Part shown: piece after piece, positions 1 to 6,368 of the stretch
Position numbering within the stretch: position 1 is the stretch's first letter
How the letters are laid out: every line of letters begins with the position of its first letter
From: Planctomycetota bacterium
GTDB taxonomy: Bacteria > Planctomycetota > SZUA-567 > H5-PLA8
Direction of reading: 5' to 3'
NCBI GenBank assembly: GCA_025355035.1
Contig: JANXLS010000237.1
Span: 1 to 8,745 of the forward strand
DNA length: 8,745 nt
Position numbers and translations under genes: made by a program
The notes under the pieces: generated by a model
What the model saw: only the letters and a program-made list of their open reading frames with translations
Told to the model about the DNA's origin: nothing
Databases searched by the model: none

Positions 1-40
1 TGCGCGGGGTGAGGGGAAAGCGTGAGACTTTAGCAGTGCT
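1..40 (+). repeat. Intergenic repeat, copy A (cut by window edge)
   Basis: These 40 bases align without gaps to 3246-3285, with 29 of 40 identical by eye. Shared blocks include TGCGCGG, TGAGGGGA and the spaced TTAG...G.GCT at the end. The window edge cuts the left side, so the part matching the structured upstream portion of copy B (3208-3245) is not visible. Both copies are in the same orientation and lie in non-coding DNA on either side of the ptsI/exonuclease block. This looks like a diverged dispersed intergenic repeat; only two copies can be seen here. Confidence 0.5.
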
Positions 41-215
41 CTGGCCATTAATACGAATGCATCTAATCAAACCGTTGCTCGCGCTACTTATTCCGACTCA
101 TTATCGAACCAGCCGACATTCTATAAATTTGCAAAAGCCCAGCGTCCGTCCTCTTTTGACAAAGCCCCGCGTTTTCCGCTGACATCCGCACATTCGTATA
201 CAATAGAGATGAGGA

Positions 216-229
216 TTTGAGCGCTCAAA
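216..229. repeat. 14-bp perfect palindrome
   Basis: TTTGAGCGCTCAAA is perfectly self-complementary with no loop, the form expected of a dimeric-protein binding site rather than an RNA hairpin. It lies 12 bp after a TACAAT hexamer on the plus strand. No target gene is visible next to it, so an operator role is speculation, and chance cannot be excluded for a single copy. Confidence 0.35.
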
Positions 230-232
230 GCT

Positions 233-279
233 GCAAAAAACGAGATAAAATTCTTAAGTTCGCATGAATAGTTTTTTGC
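233..279. repeat. Inverted repeat with A6/T6 arms
   Basis: GCAAAAAAC at 233-241 is exactly complementary to GTTTTTTGC at 271-279, with 29 bases between. It directly abuts the next hairpin (280-306), so the ptsI transcript would meet two stems in a row. The distal arm reads GTTTTTTGC in the minus (ptsI) direction, so it supplies a T6 run, but 31 bases beyond the GC-rich stem. Confidence 0.4.
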
Positions 280-306
280 CTGAGTGCGCTTTTCCAACGC
301 ACTCAG
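280..306 (-). terminator. Stem-loop 8 nt after the ptsI stop, possible terminator
   Basis: CTGAGTGCG (280-288) pairs perfectly with CGCACTCAG (298-306) around a 9-base loop. It begins 8 nt past the ptsI stop codon, where a transcription end would be expected. On the minus strand the stem is followed by GCAAAAAAC rather than a U-tract, so it is not a classical intrinsic terminator. It could instead stabilise the 3' end of the ptsI message or act together with the neighbouring A6/T6 inverted repeat. Confidence 0.45.
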
Positions 307-314
307 CCGACCGT

Positions 315-2066
315 TCAATTGCCGTTGTAGTCGCCACCGTTCAGCGCTTCTTTCGGTATTTTGTCCCGCAAATAGTTCGTAACCTCGTCCGTCTCCGTCA
401 TCCGCATGACTTCGATGCTGATCGTTTTGCACTCCTCATACGCAAGTCCACGAACAACTTTTTTAATGCCCGGAATGGACGGCGGCGAAATCGAAAATTC
501 GGTCATCCCGAATCCGATCAACGCCGGCGTGAAGATCGGATCGCCGGCCATTTCGCCGCACATGCTGACCGAAATTTTCGCCGCAATCGCCGCTTCCACC
601 GTCATCTTGATCAACATCATCACAGCCGGATTGGCACCATTGTACAGATTCGCGACCAGTTCATTGCCGCGATCGACCGCTAGTGTGTACTGCGTCAAAT
701 CGTTGGTGCCGATCGAGAAAAAGTCGCACTCTTTCGCGAGGACATGCGCCTGCAACGCCGCCGATGGCACTTCAACCATGATCCCGATTTCGATCTTTTC
801 GTCGAAGGACTGGCCTTCGTGTTTCAAGTCATGTTTCGTCTCTTCGACAATCCGCTTGACCCAGCGCAATTCTTCGACAGCCGTGATCATCGGCACCATC
901 ATCTTCACTTTGCCAAGAGCCGACGCACGCAGTATTGCCCGGACCTGAACGCGAAACGTCTCAGGGAATTTCATCGACACACGAATGCTGCGCAGCCCAA
1001 GGTACGGATTCTGCTCGTGCGTCGTGTGCGTCGGAAGAATTTTATCCGCGCCCAAATCCTGGGTGCGAATGACGAGCGGCCGACCGTTCAGACGCAACAA
1101 ACATTTCTGGTACGCTTGAAAATGCGTTTGTTCGTTCGGCTCGATGCCATTGGTCAGGTACATAAATTCGGTACGGAAAAGTCCGATGCCCCCAGCACCA
1201 TGATCCAGCGCGCCTTGGATTTCCTCCGGGAATTCGATGTTCGCCATCACGCGGATTTCACGACCGTCAAGCGTAACCGCAGGCAGATCCTTCTCCTGGA
1301 TCAGCGCCTGTTCCTGAGTCTTCAGTTCCTGCTGCCGCTTGCGATATCGGGCCAGTGTCCGCTCATCGGGCCGAATGACAACGATTCCGCGGTTGCCGTC
1401 GATGATGATCGTTTCGCCGCCGTTGATATCGCTCGATATCGTCTCCAATCCAACCACCGCCGGCATTTCAAACGCACGGGCGAGTATCGCCGTGTGACTG
1501 GTCTTGCCGCCGATGTCGATCGCAAACGCTTTCACAACGTTTCGATCAAACGATGCAGTCTGAGAAGGGCCCAAATCGCGCGCTATCACTGCCACAGGAT
1601 TGGTCAGCGTGCTCAAATCCTCTTTGCGACCGCCGAGCAAAACTTTCAGCAAACGCTTTTGCAAATCATGCAAATCCGATCCGCGTTGCACAAACATTTC
1701 GCCGCCATAACCCGCCAGCCGTTTGGCGATGGCCTTGAGCGTCGTCGAAACCGCATGCTCCGCCGAATATTTTTCATTCTTGATTTTGTCAATAATCTGT
1801 TTGCGCAGCGATTCATCTTTCAACAACTGCGTCTGAACGCTCAAAATCGCGCCGAGGCTCGAGCCCAGCTGGTCTTCCGTCTGCTGGCGAATCGCTTCAA
1901 TTTCCAGATCGACTGCGTGGGCCGCATCTTCGAATCGCTTGATTTCTTCGGGAATTTTATCTACCGGGATAGCAATTTCGGGGATGCGTACATCCTCGTT
2001 CTCCATGAGGAACGCTTCCCCGATGTAGACGCCCGGGGAGACAGGAATGCCCTTCAATATTTCCAT
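315..2066 (-). CDS. ptsI: Phosphoenolpyruvate-protein phosphotransferase (PTS enzyme I)
   Basis: This cytoplasmic enzyme takes phosphate from phosphoenolpyruvate onto a histidine and passes it to HPr, the first step of the phosphotransferase system. The 583-residue product matches the usual length (E. coli about 575). The N-terminal domain carries the phospho-acceptor His191 in GGKTSHTAILAR. The C-terminal PEP-binding barrel shows Arg298 (GLFRTE), Arg334 (RTQDLGADK), Glu432 (MVEVPSAAL), Asn455-Asp456 (GTNDLTQY) and Cys503 (SMCGEMAGD), so all key residues are present. The ATG at 2066 is chosen because the protein begins MEILKGIPVSPG, as the family does, with a weak GGA five bases upstream. The frame stays open to 2153, but those 29 residues have no family counterpart. 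No ptsH or EII gene is adjacent, so the phosphate acceptor must be encoded elsewhere. The role could be sugar uptake or regulation. Confidence 0.96.
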   Translation of the reverse strand: MEILKGIPVSPGVYIGEAFLMENEDVRIPEIAIPVDKIPEEIKRFEDAAHAVDLEIEAIRQQTEDQLGSSLGAILSVQTQLLKDESLRKQIIDKIKNEKYSAEHAVSTTLKAIAKRLAGYGGEMFVQRGSDLHDLQKRLLKVLLGGRKEDLSTLTNPVAVIARDLGPSQTASFDRNVVKAFAIDIGGKTSHTAILARAFEMPAVVGLETISSDINGGETIIIDGNRGIVVIRPDERTLARYRKRQQELKTQEQALIQEKDLPAVTLDGREIRVMANIEFPEEIQGALDHGAGGIGLFRTEFMYLTNGIEPNEQTHFQAYQKCLLRLNGRPLVIRTQDLGADKILPTHTTHEQNPYLGLRSIRVSMKFPETFRVQVRAILRASALGKVKMMVPMITAVEELRWVKRIVEETKHDLKHEGQSFDEKIEIGIMVEVPSAALQAHVLAKECDFFSIGTNDLTQYTLAVDRGNELVANLYNGANPAVMMLIKMTVEAAIAAKISVSMCGEMAGDPIFTPALIGFGMTEFSISPPSIPGIKKVVRGLAYEECKTISIEVMRMTETDEVTNYLRDKIPKEALNGGDYNGN

Positions 2067-2109
2067 AGTGATCCAAAATACAGCAGTTTGTATGCCAAAC
2101 GTCAGGAAC

Positions 2110-2125
2110 GTCCCTAAAAAGGGAC
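2110..2125 (-). promoter_or_regulatory. Hairpin in the ptsI 5' leader
   Basis: GTCCCT (2110-2115) pairs perfectly with AGGGAC (2120-2125) across a 4-base loop that reads TTTT in the transcript. If the promoter at 2131-2158 is right, this hairpin would sit at the very 5' end of the ptsI mRNA, where it might protect the message. AACGTC also occurs twice nine bases apart just downstream (2098-2103 and 2107-2112, plus-strand reading). Function is inferred only. Confidence 0.4.
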
Positions 2126-2130
2126 AAAGA

Positions 2131-2158
2131 AGGATACGAGGCATCCAACGCAAGTCAA
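2131..2158 (-). promoter_or_regulatory. Candidate sigma70-type promoter for ptsI
   Basis: On the minus strand TTGACT (2158-2153) is five of six to the -35 consensus. It is followed by 16 bases and TATCCT (2136-2131), four of six to the -10 consensus. Transcription would start near 2124 and leave a leader of about 58 nt before the ptsI ATG. It lies in the 211-bp gap after the exonuclease stop, which fits ptsI having its own promoter. Confidence 0.4.
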
Positions 2159-2204
2159 CTCATATCTGGCGAAATGGATTAAAAATAGACAATGAAGCTT
2201 GCTC

Positions 2205-2247
2205 TCTTTGCCGTTCTTTGCACCTTTGCGGTTCTCAGCGTCTTTGC
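2205..2247. repeat. Cluster of four CTTTGC motifs
   Basis: TCTTTGC occurs at 2205-2211, 2215-2221 and 2241-2247, and a shortened CTTTGC at 2224-2229, all in the same direction within 43 bp. On the minus strand this reads as spaced GCAAAG units. The cluster lies between the exonuclease stop and the ptsI promoter, so it is transcribed only if the two genes are co-transcribed. Spacing is irregular, so it is not a simple tandem repeat. Confidence 0.45.
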
Positions 2248-2277
2248 TTGAGAAAAAAAGACGTCCAATTCGATTCG

Positions 2278-3132
2278 CTATCTTTTTGCGCTCATCACGT
2301 CTTTCACCGCCCGGTCCACCGCCCCATGAAGTCCGATCGCCTGCAAATCGTCAAATCGACGAAACGGCAAGTTGTCGTAAACCGCCGCCCAATTGTATGC
2401 CACGCGCAACACCGTCTGAAGATTGACCGAGTCATACAAATTGTAACGAATCAGCGGTACCAGCGCATCCTTACGCCCCCGCAGATGCGCCGCCCACAAT
2501 TTCACCGCGTCATACCCTGAATAATTGCGAATGTCCGCTGGCCGTTCAATCCCAATCTGCGTCTCGATTTTCTTCAACCCACCCGTCAACCCAACCGCAC
2601 GCGTGATCGGGCGCAAGTCGAGGTGCGCGCCATTGAAGAACTTCTTCCCAAATCGCTTCTCCAAATACGGCACATCGAACGATGCGCCGTTAAACGTGCA
2701 TAGCATCTTATATTTGGATAAATACTCTGGAATTTCGTGCAGATTGTGGTGTCGCAAAAACACCTTCGCTTCGAATCCATCCCAGATCGCCACAACCGTT
2801 GTCCGATCCGGGCCGTCGCCATCGTTCAACGGCAAATCCGGCTTCTTTCCGTCGGTCTCAATATCAAGATAAGCGATGCGACCGTCGTCAAAATCCGCAG
2901 CCATTCGCCACGATTGCTCAGCGCCCAAGCGTTCTTCAAACCAGCTCGTGTCGCCTTCCGCCAGTTTCAATCGCGATTGCGTCAACGCCTGTTCCAAGGG
3001 CGGAGGAGGACCATCATCGAAAAGGTCCCGAAACTGCAGCACATCATCCCACGAGATCAACCCGTCGTGCCAAAAATGCCGCTCGCGCGCCTCGCCGATC
3101 CCCGACAAATGAATGAACGAACGGGTCAACAT
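2278..3132 (-). CDS. Predicted RNase H-like (DEDD) exonuclease, YprB-type
   Basis: This 284-residue protein is a probable 3'-5' nucleic-acid exonuclease of the RNase_H_2/YprB group; its substrate is unknown. Residues 8-31 (HLSGIGEARERHFWHDGLIS) look like a helix-hairpin-helix that would grip nucleic acid. The nuclease fold starts near residue 86. Metal-binding candidates are Asp90 and Glu92 (YLDIETDG), Asn148 and Asp153 (TFNGASFDVPYL), Asp172 (HLDLRP) and Asp234 in the closing YNLYD motif, so the DEDD set appears complete. The ATG at 3132 fits the family N-terminus (MLTRSFIHLSGIG) and has an AGG nine bases upstream. In-frame starts at 3183 (ATG) and 3192 (TTG) have no ribosome site and precede the conserved region. 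It lies 211 bp upstream of ptsI, with no evident functional link. No signal peptide or membrane segment is seen. Confidence 0.85.
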   Translation of the reverse strand: MLTRSFIHLSGIGEARERHFWHDGLISWDDVLQFRDLFDDGPPPPLEQALTQSRLKLAEGDTSWFEERLGAEQSWRMAADFDDGRIAYLDIETDGKKPDLPLNDGDGPDRTTVVAIWDGFEAKVFLRHHNLHEIPEYLSKYKMLCTFNGASFDVPYLEKRFGKKFFNGAHLDLRPITRAVGLTGGLKKIETQIGIERPADIRNYSGYDAVKLWAAHLRGRKDALVPLIRYNLYDSVNLQTVLRVAYNWAAVYDNLPFRRFDDLQAIGLHGAVDRAVKDVMSAKR

Positions 3133-3207
3133 ATCCAACAGCCTGCTTTCTCGAATACCTGCCCACCCGAAACGCCATTCCATGTTGCGCAACTTTTTTT
3201 ACTGCCG

Positions 3208-3285
3208 TCCCCTCCTGTTGGGAAGTGGGCCGACGCAGGTGTCCCTGCGCGGACTGAGGGGAGTGCGAGCGGCCTTAGTTGCGCT
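3208..3285 (+). repeat. Structured intergenic repeat, copy B
   Basis: Positions 3246-3285 match the left edge of the window (29 of 40 identical). The 5' half can fold: TCCCCTC (3208-3214) pairs with GAGGGGA (3256-3262), and within it CGCAGG (3234-3239) pairs with CCTGCG (3244-3249) around a TGTC loop. It sits in the leader region of the exonuclease gene, on the opposite strand to that gene. Two diverged copies in under 9 kb suggest a dispersed family, which a genome-wide search could test. Confidence 0.5.
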
Positions 3286-3368
3286 CGACAACTGTCTATT
3301 TTGAAATGCTTAAACAAGCATTAACCCATCGACAGCTTTTAATCAATCCTATTCCTATCCTTCATATA

Positions 3369-3530
3369 AGGGCCTGTAAAATAATAAACTGAAGAATTGC
3401 TTGCGTCTTTTGGCCTGGCTCTTCGTTGAACGCTCAGTCAGAGATACACTCGTATATCTTCCTTCGCGTCCGCCTCGACCCAGACCGAAATACGCGGCGG
3501 ACTTCTTCAGTTTATTATTTTACAGGCCCT
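3369..3530. mobile_element. 162-bp palindromic MITE-like element
   Basis: A perfect 28-bp inverted repeat bounds the element (3369-3396 and 3503-3530; ends AGGGCCTGTAAAATA). Inside, 3402-3421 pairs imperfectly with 3477-3496 (15 of 20 Watson-Crick, two more as G-U). At the centre ATAC (3444-3447) pairs with GTAT (3452-3455), so the whole unit can fold as one long hairpin. TAA at 3367-3369 and again at 3530-3532 could be a 3-bp target duplication. No transposase frame fits inside, so it would be non-autonomous. It starts 14 bp after the gltX stop and could also act as that gene's transcription end. The class (MITE or a palindromic intergenic repeat) is inferred from structure only. Confidence 0.65.
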
Positions 3531-3544
3531 AAGTCGTATTCGAC

Positions 3545-5131
3545 CTAACAAACCTGCGTCAGCGCAAAGTCGATTCGCCTCAAACATTCCGCCTGTCCCA
3601 GCAAATGCAGCGTATCGTGAATCGGCGGGCTGACTGTCGTTCCACTCAACGCGACGCGCAGAGGCTGTGCCACATCTCCCAGCTTCTTTCCCTTTGATTC
3701 AGCAAAATGTTTAACCGCATTATCCAACGCCGGCCCCGCCCATTCTTCTACGCCGGCGAGAACGCCGCGCATTTCCTGCAACACCGCGATGCCGTCGTTC
3801 TTCTTTAATACCTTATCGACCGCTTTCGGTTCCAACTTCGTCGGCGCATTGAAAAACAGCGCGACATTTTCCGCGAGCTGTTTCAACGTCTTCGACCGTT
3901 CCTGTTCCATCTGCAACACATTCTTCAGCCACGCTGGAGAATGATGCGAAACATCGTAGCCCTTCTTCAGCAAAAACGGTTCGACGCGCTTCACCAATTC
4001 CGCCGCATCCAACTTACGCATGTATTCGCCATTAATCCATTCGAGCTTCGAGCCTTTCAAACATTCCGAAAGCCATTCAACAATCTGTGCCTCGACTTCC
4101 GGGTCCGTCGTCGCTCCACCCGCGGCAACCGGCGGCGGCAACTTGCGGTTGAGCGTAAATTGAGCTGACGCGCTCTTGATTCGATCGAATGAAAATTCGC
4201 GAATGATCTCCTCCATCGGCATGACTTCGTGCTCGTTTCCCGGCGACCATCCCAGCAACGCTTCAAAATTGATCATCGCTTCCGGCAACAGTCCGCAAGC
4301 CTGATACAACGTGATCGCGACCGGATCGCGGCGCTTACTGATCTTCTTGCCTTCTTCGTTGAAAATCATCGGCAGATGCGCAAAGACCGGAATCTTCGGC
4401 GCATTCGGCAATGCGCCTTCCGGCAGTTTGGCGAGCGCTTCGTAAATGAAAATCTGGCGGAACGTATTCTCAACATGATCGTCGCCGCGGATCACATGGC
4501 TGATCCGCATGTCCACGTCGTCGATCACGCACGCGAAATTATAAACCGGCATCCCGTTCCCGCGCATGATCACAAAGTCTTTGCCCGTGACGCCGTCCTC
4601 TTCCTGATACGTCGCTGCAGGTTTCGCAATCGTCCCTTTGACCGCGTCTTCAAAAACCACTTCGCTGCGGCCGTTCAGATCGACCTTGAGATACAACGCC
4701 GGATTCGGATCGGCTGCCGCTTGAGCCTTCTCTTCATCCCACTTGCCTTGCTTCTTCAGCTTCTCGATCTTCCATTCCGGCAACCCGCCCGCGGAATCCT
4801 TCTTCGCCCAATACGCGAGCCCCGCCTTTTCAAGCGCATCGCCGACAACCTTATAGTGCCCCATGCGCTGGCTCTGAAAATACGGCGCACACGGGCCGCC
4901 AATGTCCGGACCTTCATCCCAATGCAACCCGCACCATTTTAGTCCATTGATGATGATCTGAGTCGCCTCTTCCTTGTTGCGCTGAATGTCCGTGTCTTCA
5001 ATGCGCAGAATGAACTTGCCGCCGGTTTTGCGAGCATAAAGCCAATTGAAAAGCGCGGTGCGAACTCCGCCGACATGCAGATAGCCAGTGGGGCTTGGAG
5101 CGAATCGGACGCGAACGGTCGAACTCGACAT
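3545..5131 (-). CDS. gltX: Glutamyl-tRNA synthetase
   Basis: This cytoplasmic class I synthetase charges tRNA-Glu with glutamate using ATP. The 528-residue product has the HIGH-type motif as HVGG (residues 19-22, within SPTGYLHVGGVRTALFNW), LRIEDTD at 42-48, and the KMSKS-type motif as KISKR (263-267). The C-terminal half is the helical anticodon-binding region. The start is firm: MSSSTVRVRFAPSPTG is typical and AAAGGA sits five bases before the ATG. Around residues 326-361 a Pro/Gly-containing stretch interrupts the usual short link before the WINGEYMRKL segment, an insertion of about 36 residues. No Cys/His cluster is visible at residues 100-140, so the zinc site of some GluRS proteins appears absent. 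Whether it also misacylates tRNA-Gln cannot be told from sequence by eye. It is separated by 152 bp from the upstream rhodanese gene, so probably has its own promoter. Confidence 0.97.
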   Translation of the reverse strand: MSSSTVRVRFAPSPTGYLHVGGVRTALFNWLYARKTGGKFILRIEDTDIQRNKEEATQIIINGLKWCGLHWDEGPDIGGPCAPYFQSQRMGHYKVVGDALEKAGLAYWAKKDSAGGLPEWKIEKLKKQGKWDEEKAQAAADPNPALYLKVDLNGRSEVVFEDAVKGTIAKPAATYQEEDGVTGKDFVIMRGNGMPVYNFACVIDDVDMRISHVIRGDDHVENTFRQIFIYEALAKLPEGALPNAPKIPVFAHLPMIFNEEGKKISKRRDPVAITLYQACGLLPEAMINFEALLGWSPGNEHEVMPMEEIIREFSFDRIKSASAQFTLNRKLPPPVAAGGATTDPEVEAQIVEWLSECLKGSKLEWINGEYMRKLDAAELVKRVEPFLLKKGYDVSHHSPAWLKNVLQMEQERSKTLKQLAENVALFFNAPTKLEPKAVDKVLKKNDGIAVLQEMRGVLAGVEEWAGPALDNAVKHFAESKGKKLGDVAQPLRVALSGTTVSPPIHDTLHLLGQAECLRRIDFALTQVC

Positions 5132-5283
5132 GTGTTTCCTTTCAGAAGTTTACAGACGAATGGCATGCCAACGTTCGGCGGGTACGAATTGCGAAGAATT
5201 TTGAGCGGTTGCTTTGGCACATCGTTCAATTTCAAACGACTCGTTTAAGATCACAACATAAGCCGTTTCGACATCATTTAAAG

Positions 5284-6270
5284 TCATTTCTCGATCTCGG
5301 CATCGTCCCGATTTCCATACTCGCGCCAGCCGCCGACATAGTTCCGAATGCCGTCGTAGCCCATCATCCAAAGCGTGAAATAAAGGTGCGCGCTGCGCCC
5401 GCCGGCTTGATCATAAATTGCAATCGGAAAGTCCCTATCCACATTCGCCAGCCGCAAAATCGCATGAATCTCCTGCGGAGATCGCCACGTTCGTTTGTTC
5501 TCCGTCCCATTCATTAACGTCTGCCACGGCAGATTCACCGCGCCGGGAATATGCCCGCCAGCCTTCCCGCGCACCTCCTCGCCCATGTATTCCGCGCGCG
5601 CTCGAGCATCCAAAATATTCGCCGTCGGCAATTGTCCCAACACCTTCACGCGCATCCGAAACTGCGGCAAGTCGTTGAATATACACACGCCCCGCAACAC
5701 CCCTTTCGGCACAAACGTCCCCGTCCCATCAAGCACCGGCATATTCACACTCCACCCGCGCTGTCCTTCGCGCCACTTCGCGACACCTCCATCGAGAATC
5801 GAAACCCGATCGTGCCCGTAAACGTGCAACGTAAACCATATCCGCGCAGCCAGGCGCCCATCTTCCTCATCATAGATCACAACGCGCGATTCAGCCGAGA
5901 TCCCTTCCTGATTGCAGATAACTTTAATCGCCGGCGGCGGCGGCAAATAATTCGGCGGCAGATTCGGATCCTGAAACAAATCCGATTGAATGTTCCGCGC
6001 CCCAGGAATGTGTCCCAGCCTAAACGCCGTGTAGTCGCGTCCATCGATCAACACAGTCTTGACTGTCGTATCATCCAGCCATTTACTCAGCGTCGCCGCA
6101 TCAATCAAGCCATCGGCCCGAGCAAACTTCTCCGGCCCCGCGGCTTCGTTGGCTGGAGTCAATCGCGGCACAGCCGTCGGATCGATCCCCGTTTCGCCGC
6201 CGAATGCAAGCAGGGGTGCAAGCGTCCAAATGCACACCCCTCTCGCCAAAAGAGCTTTGATGTTGGTCAT
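5284..6270 (-). CDS. Exported tandem-rhodanese protein lacking the catalytic Cys
   Basis: The 328-residue product has two rhodanese domains (about 54-176 and 210-322), as in thiosulfate and 3-mercaptopyruvate sulfurtransferases. Family marks include RLGHIPGARNI (84-94), SILDGGVAKW (157-166), GGHIPGAVNLPW (238-249) and VGGWREYGN (312-320). In the second domain the active loop, normally starting with Cys, reads YDQAGGRS, with Asp287 in the Cys place. The equivalent loop of domain 1 reads YDEEDGR (133-139), as is normal for that domain. Sulfur transfer is therefore unlikely, and a binding or regulatory role is inferred. Residues 1-24 (Lys5, Arg10, then a hydrophobic run ending LLAFGG) look like a signal peptide, so it probably acts in the periplasm. 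The ATG at 6270 is chosen because of this signal peptide; no clear ribosome site is seen. The gene is divergent from recG. Confidence 0.88.
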   Translation of the reverse strand: MTNIKALLARGVCIWTLAPLLAFGGETGIDPTAVPRLTPANEAAGPEKFARADGLIDAATLSKWLDDTTVKTVLIDGRDYTAFRLGHIPGARNIQSDLFQDPNLPPNYLPPPPAIKVICNQEGISAESRVVIYDEEDGRLAARIWFTLHVYGHDRVSILDGGVAKWREGQRGWSVNMPVLDGTGTFVPKGVLRGVCIFNDLPQFRMRVKVLGQLPTANILDARARAEYMGEEVRGKAGGHIPGAVNLPWQTLMNGTENKRTWRSPQEIHAILRLANVDRDFPIAIYDQAGGRSAHLYFTLWMMGYDGIRNYVGGWREYGNRDDAEIEK

Positions 6271-6368
6271 GAATGTGTTGCCGTTGTCGTGGGTAGATTG
6301 AACACGAGTATCTATTTGTCGTTGAAATTTACGACCGCTCGCACTTAAACTTAATCCTCGCAACCCAA
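6271..6368. promoter_or_regulatory. Divergent promoter gap between rhodanese gene and recG
   Basis: These 98 bp separate two genes that face away from each other, so they must hold both start regions. On the plus strand TTGAAA (6322-6327), 18 bases and TAAACT (6346-6351) form a possible but weak recG promoter, leaving a very short leader. No good box pair was found for the rhodanese gene. Neither gene has a clear Shine-Dalgarno sequence. Confidence 0.3.

Larger units (their letters stand above)
41..314. other. Gene-free region downstream of ptsI
   Basis: No convincing gene is seen here. An open frame on the minus strand runs through 121-432, but its first half is the shadow of the ptsI 3' end and the rest resembles no family I know. 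A TTGACA hexamer at 156-161 has no -10 box at the right distance, and a TACAAT at 199-204 has no matching -35. The region does contain a palindrome (216-229) and two neighbouring inverted repeats (233-279 and 280-306), listed separately. No tRNA cloverleaf was noticed. Confidence 0.55.
3133..3544. other. 412-bp gene-free gap between gltX and the exonuclease
   Basis: The gap is almost filled by repeats: a structured repeat (3208-3285) and a 162-bp palindromic element (3369-3530). Short open frames crossing it (for example 3113-3304 plus, 3126-3317 minus) lie within or across these repeats and look like no known protein. About 80 bp between the repeats (3286-3368) show nothing recognisable. A promoter for the exonuclease should lie here but no confident box pair was found. 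Confidence 0.6.

Noticed and set aside
156..161. Consensus TTGACA as a promoter
   Set aside because: The sequence 16-18 bases downstream is not a -10 box, and no gene follows on the plus strand.
121..432. 103-codon minus-strand frame at the left end
   Set aside because: More than a third is the ptsI 3' end in another frame. The rest resembles no protein and crosses several inverted repeats.
744..2117. 457-codon open frame on the plus strand opposite ptsI
   Set aside because: It is antisense to a clear ptsI and has an Arg/His/Gln/Phe-heavy composition typical of a shadow frame.
2067..2153. N-terminal extension of ptsI to an upstream start at 2153
   Set aside because: The extra 29 residues have no counterpart in enzyme I and would cover the likely promoter and leader hairpin. 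MEILKGIPVSPG at 2066 is the family start.
2255..2287. A/T-only inverted repeat (AAAAAGA/TCTTTTT) at the end of the exonuclease as a terminator
   Set aside because: The stem is seven mostly A-T pairs with a 19-base loop, and half of it lies in the coding region, so it is too weak to call.
3133..3192. Extension of the exonuclease to ATG 3183 or TTG 3192
   Set aside because: No ribosome site precedes either start. The conserved N-terminus begins at 3132, which has an AGG at an acceptable distance.
3113..3317. Small frames on both strands in the gltX/exonuclease gap
   Set aside because: They run through a repeat element and the exonuclease 5' end, and have no ribosome site or family resemblance.
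4229..4942. 237-codon plus-strand frame opposite gltX
   Set aside because: It is the complement of conserved GluRS sequence, with Arg-rich composition and no domain resemblance.
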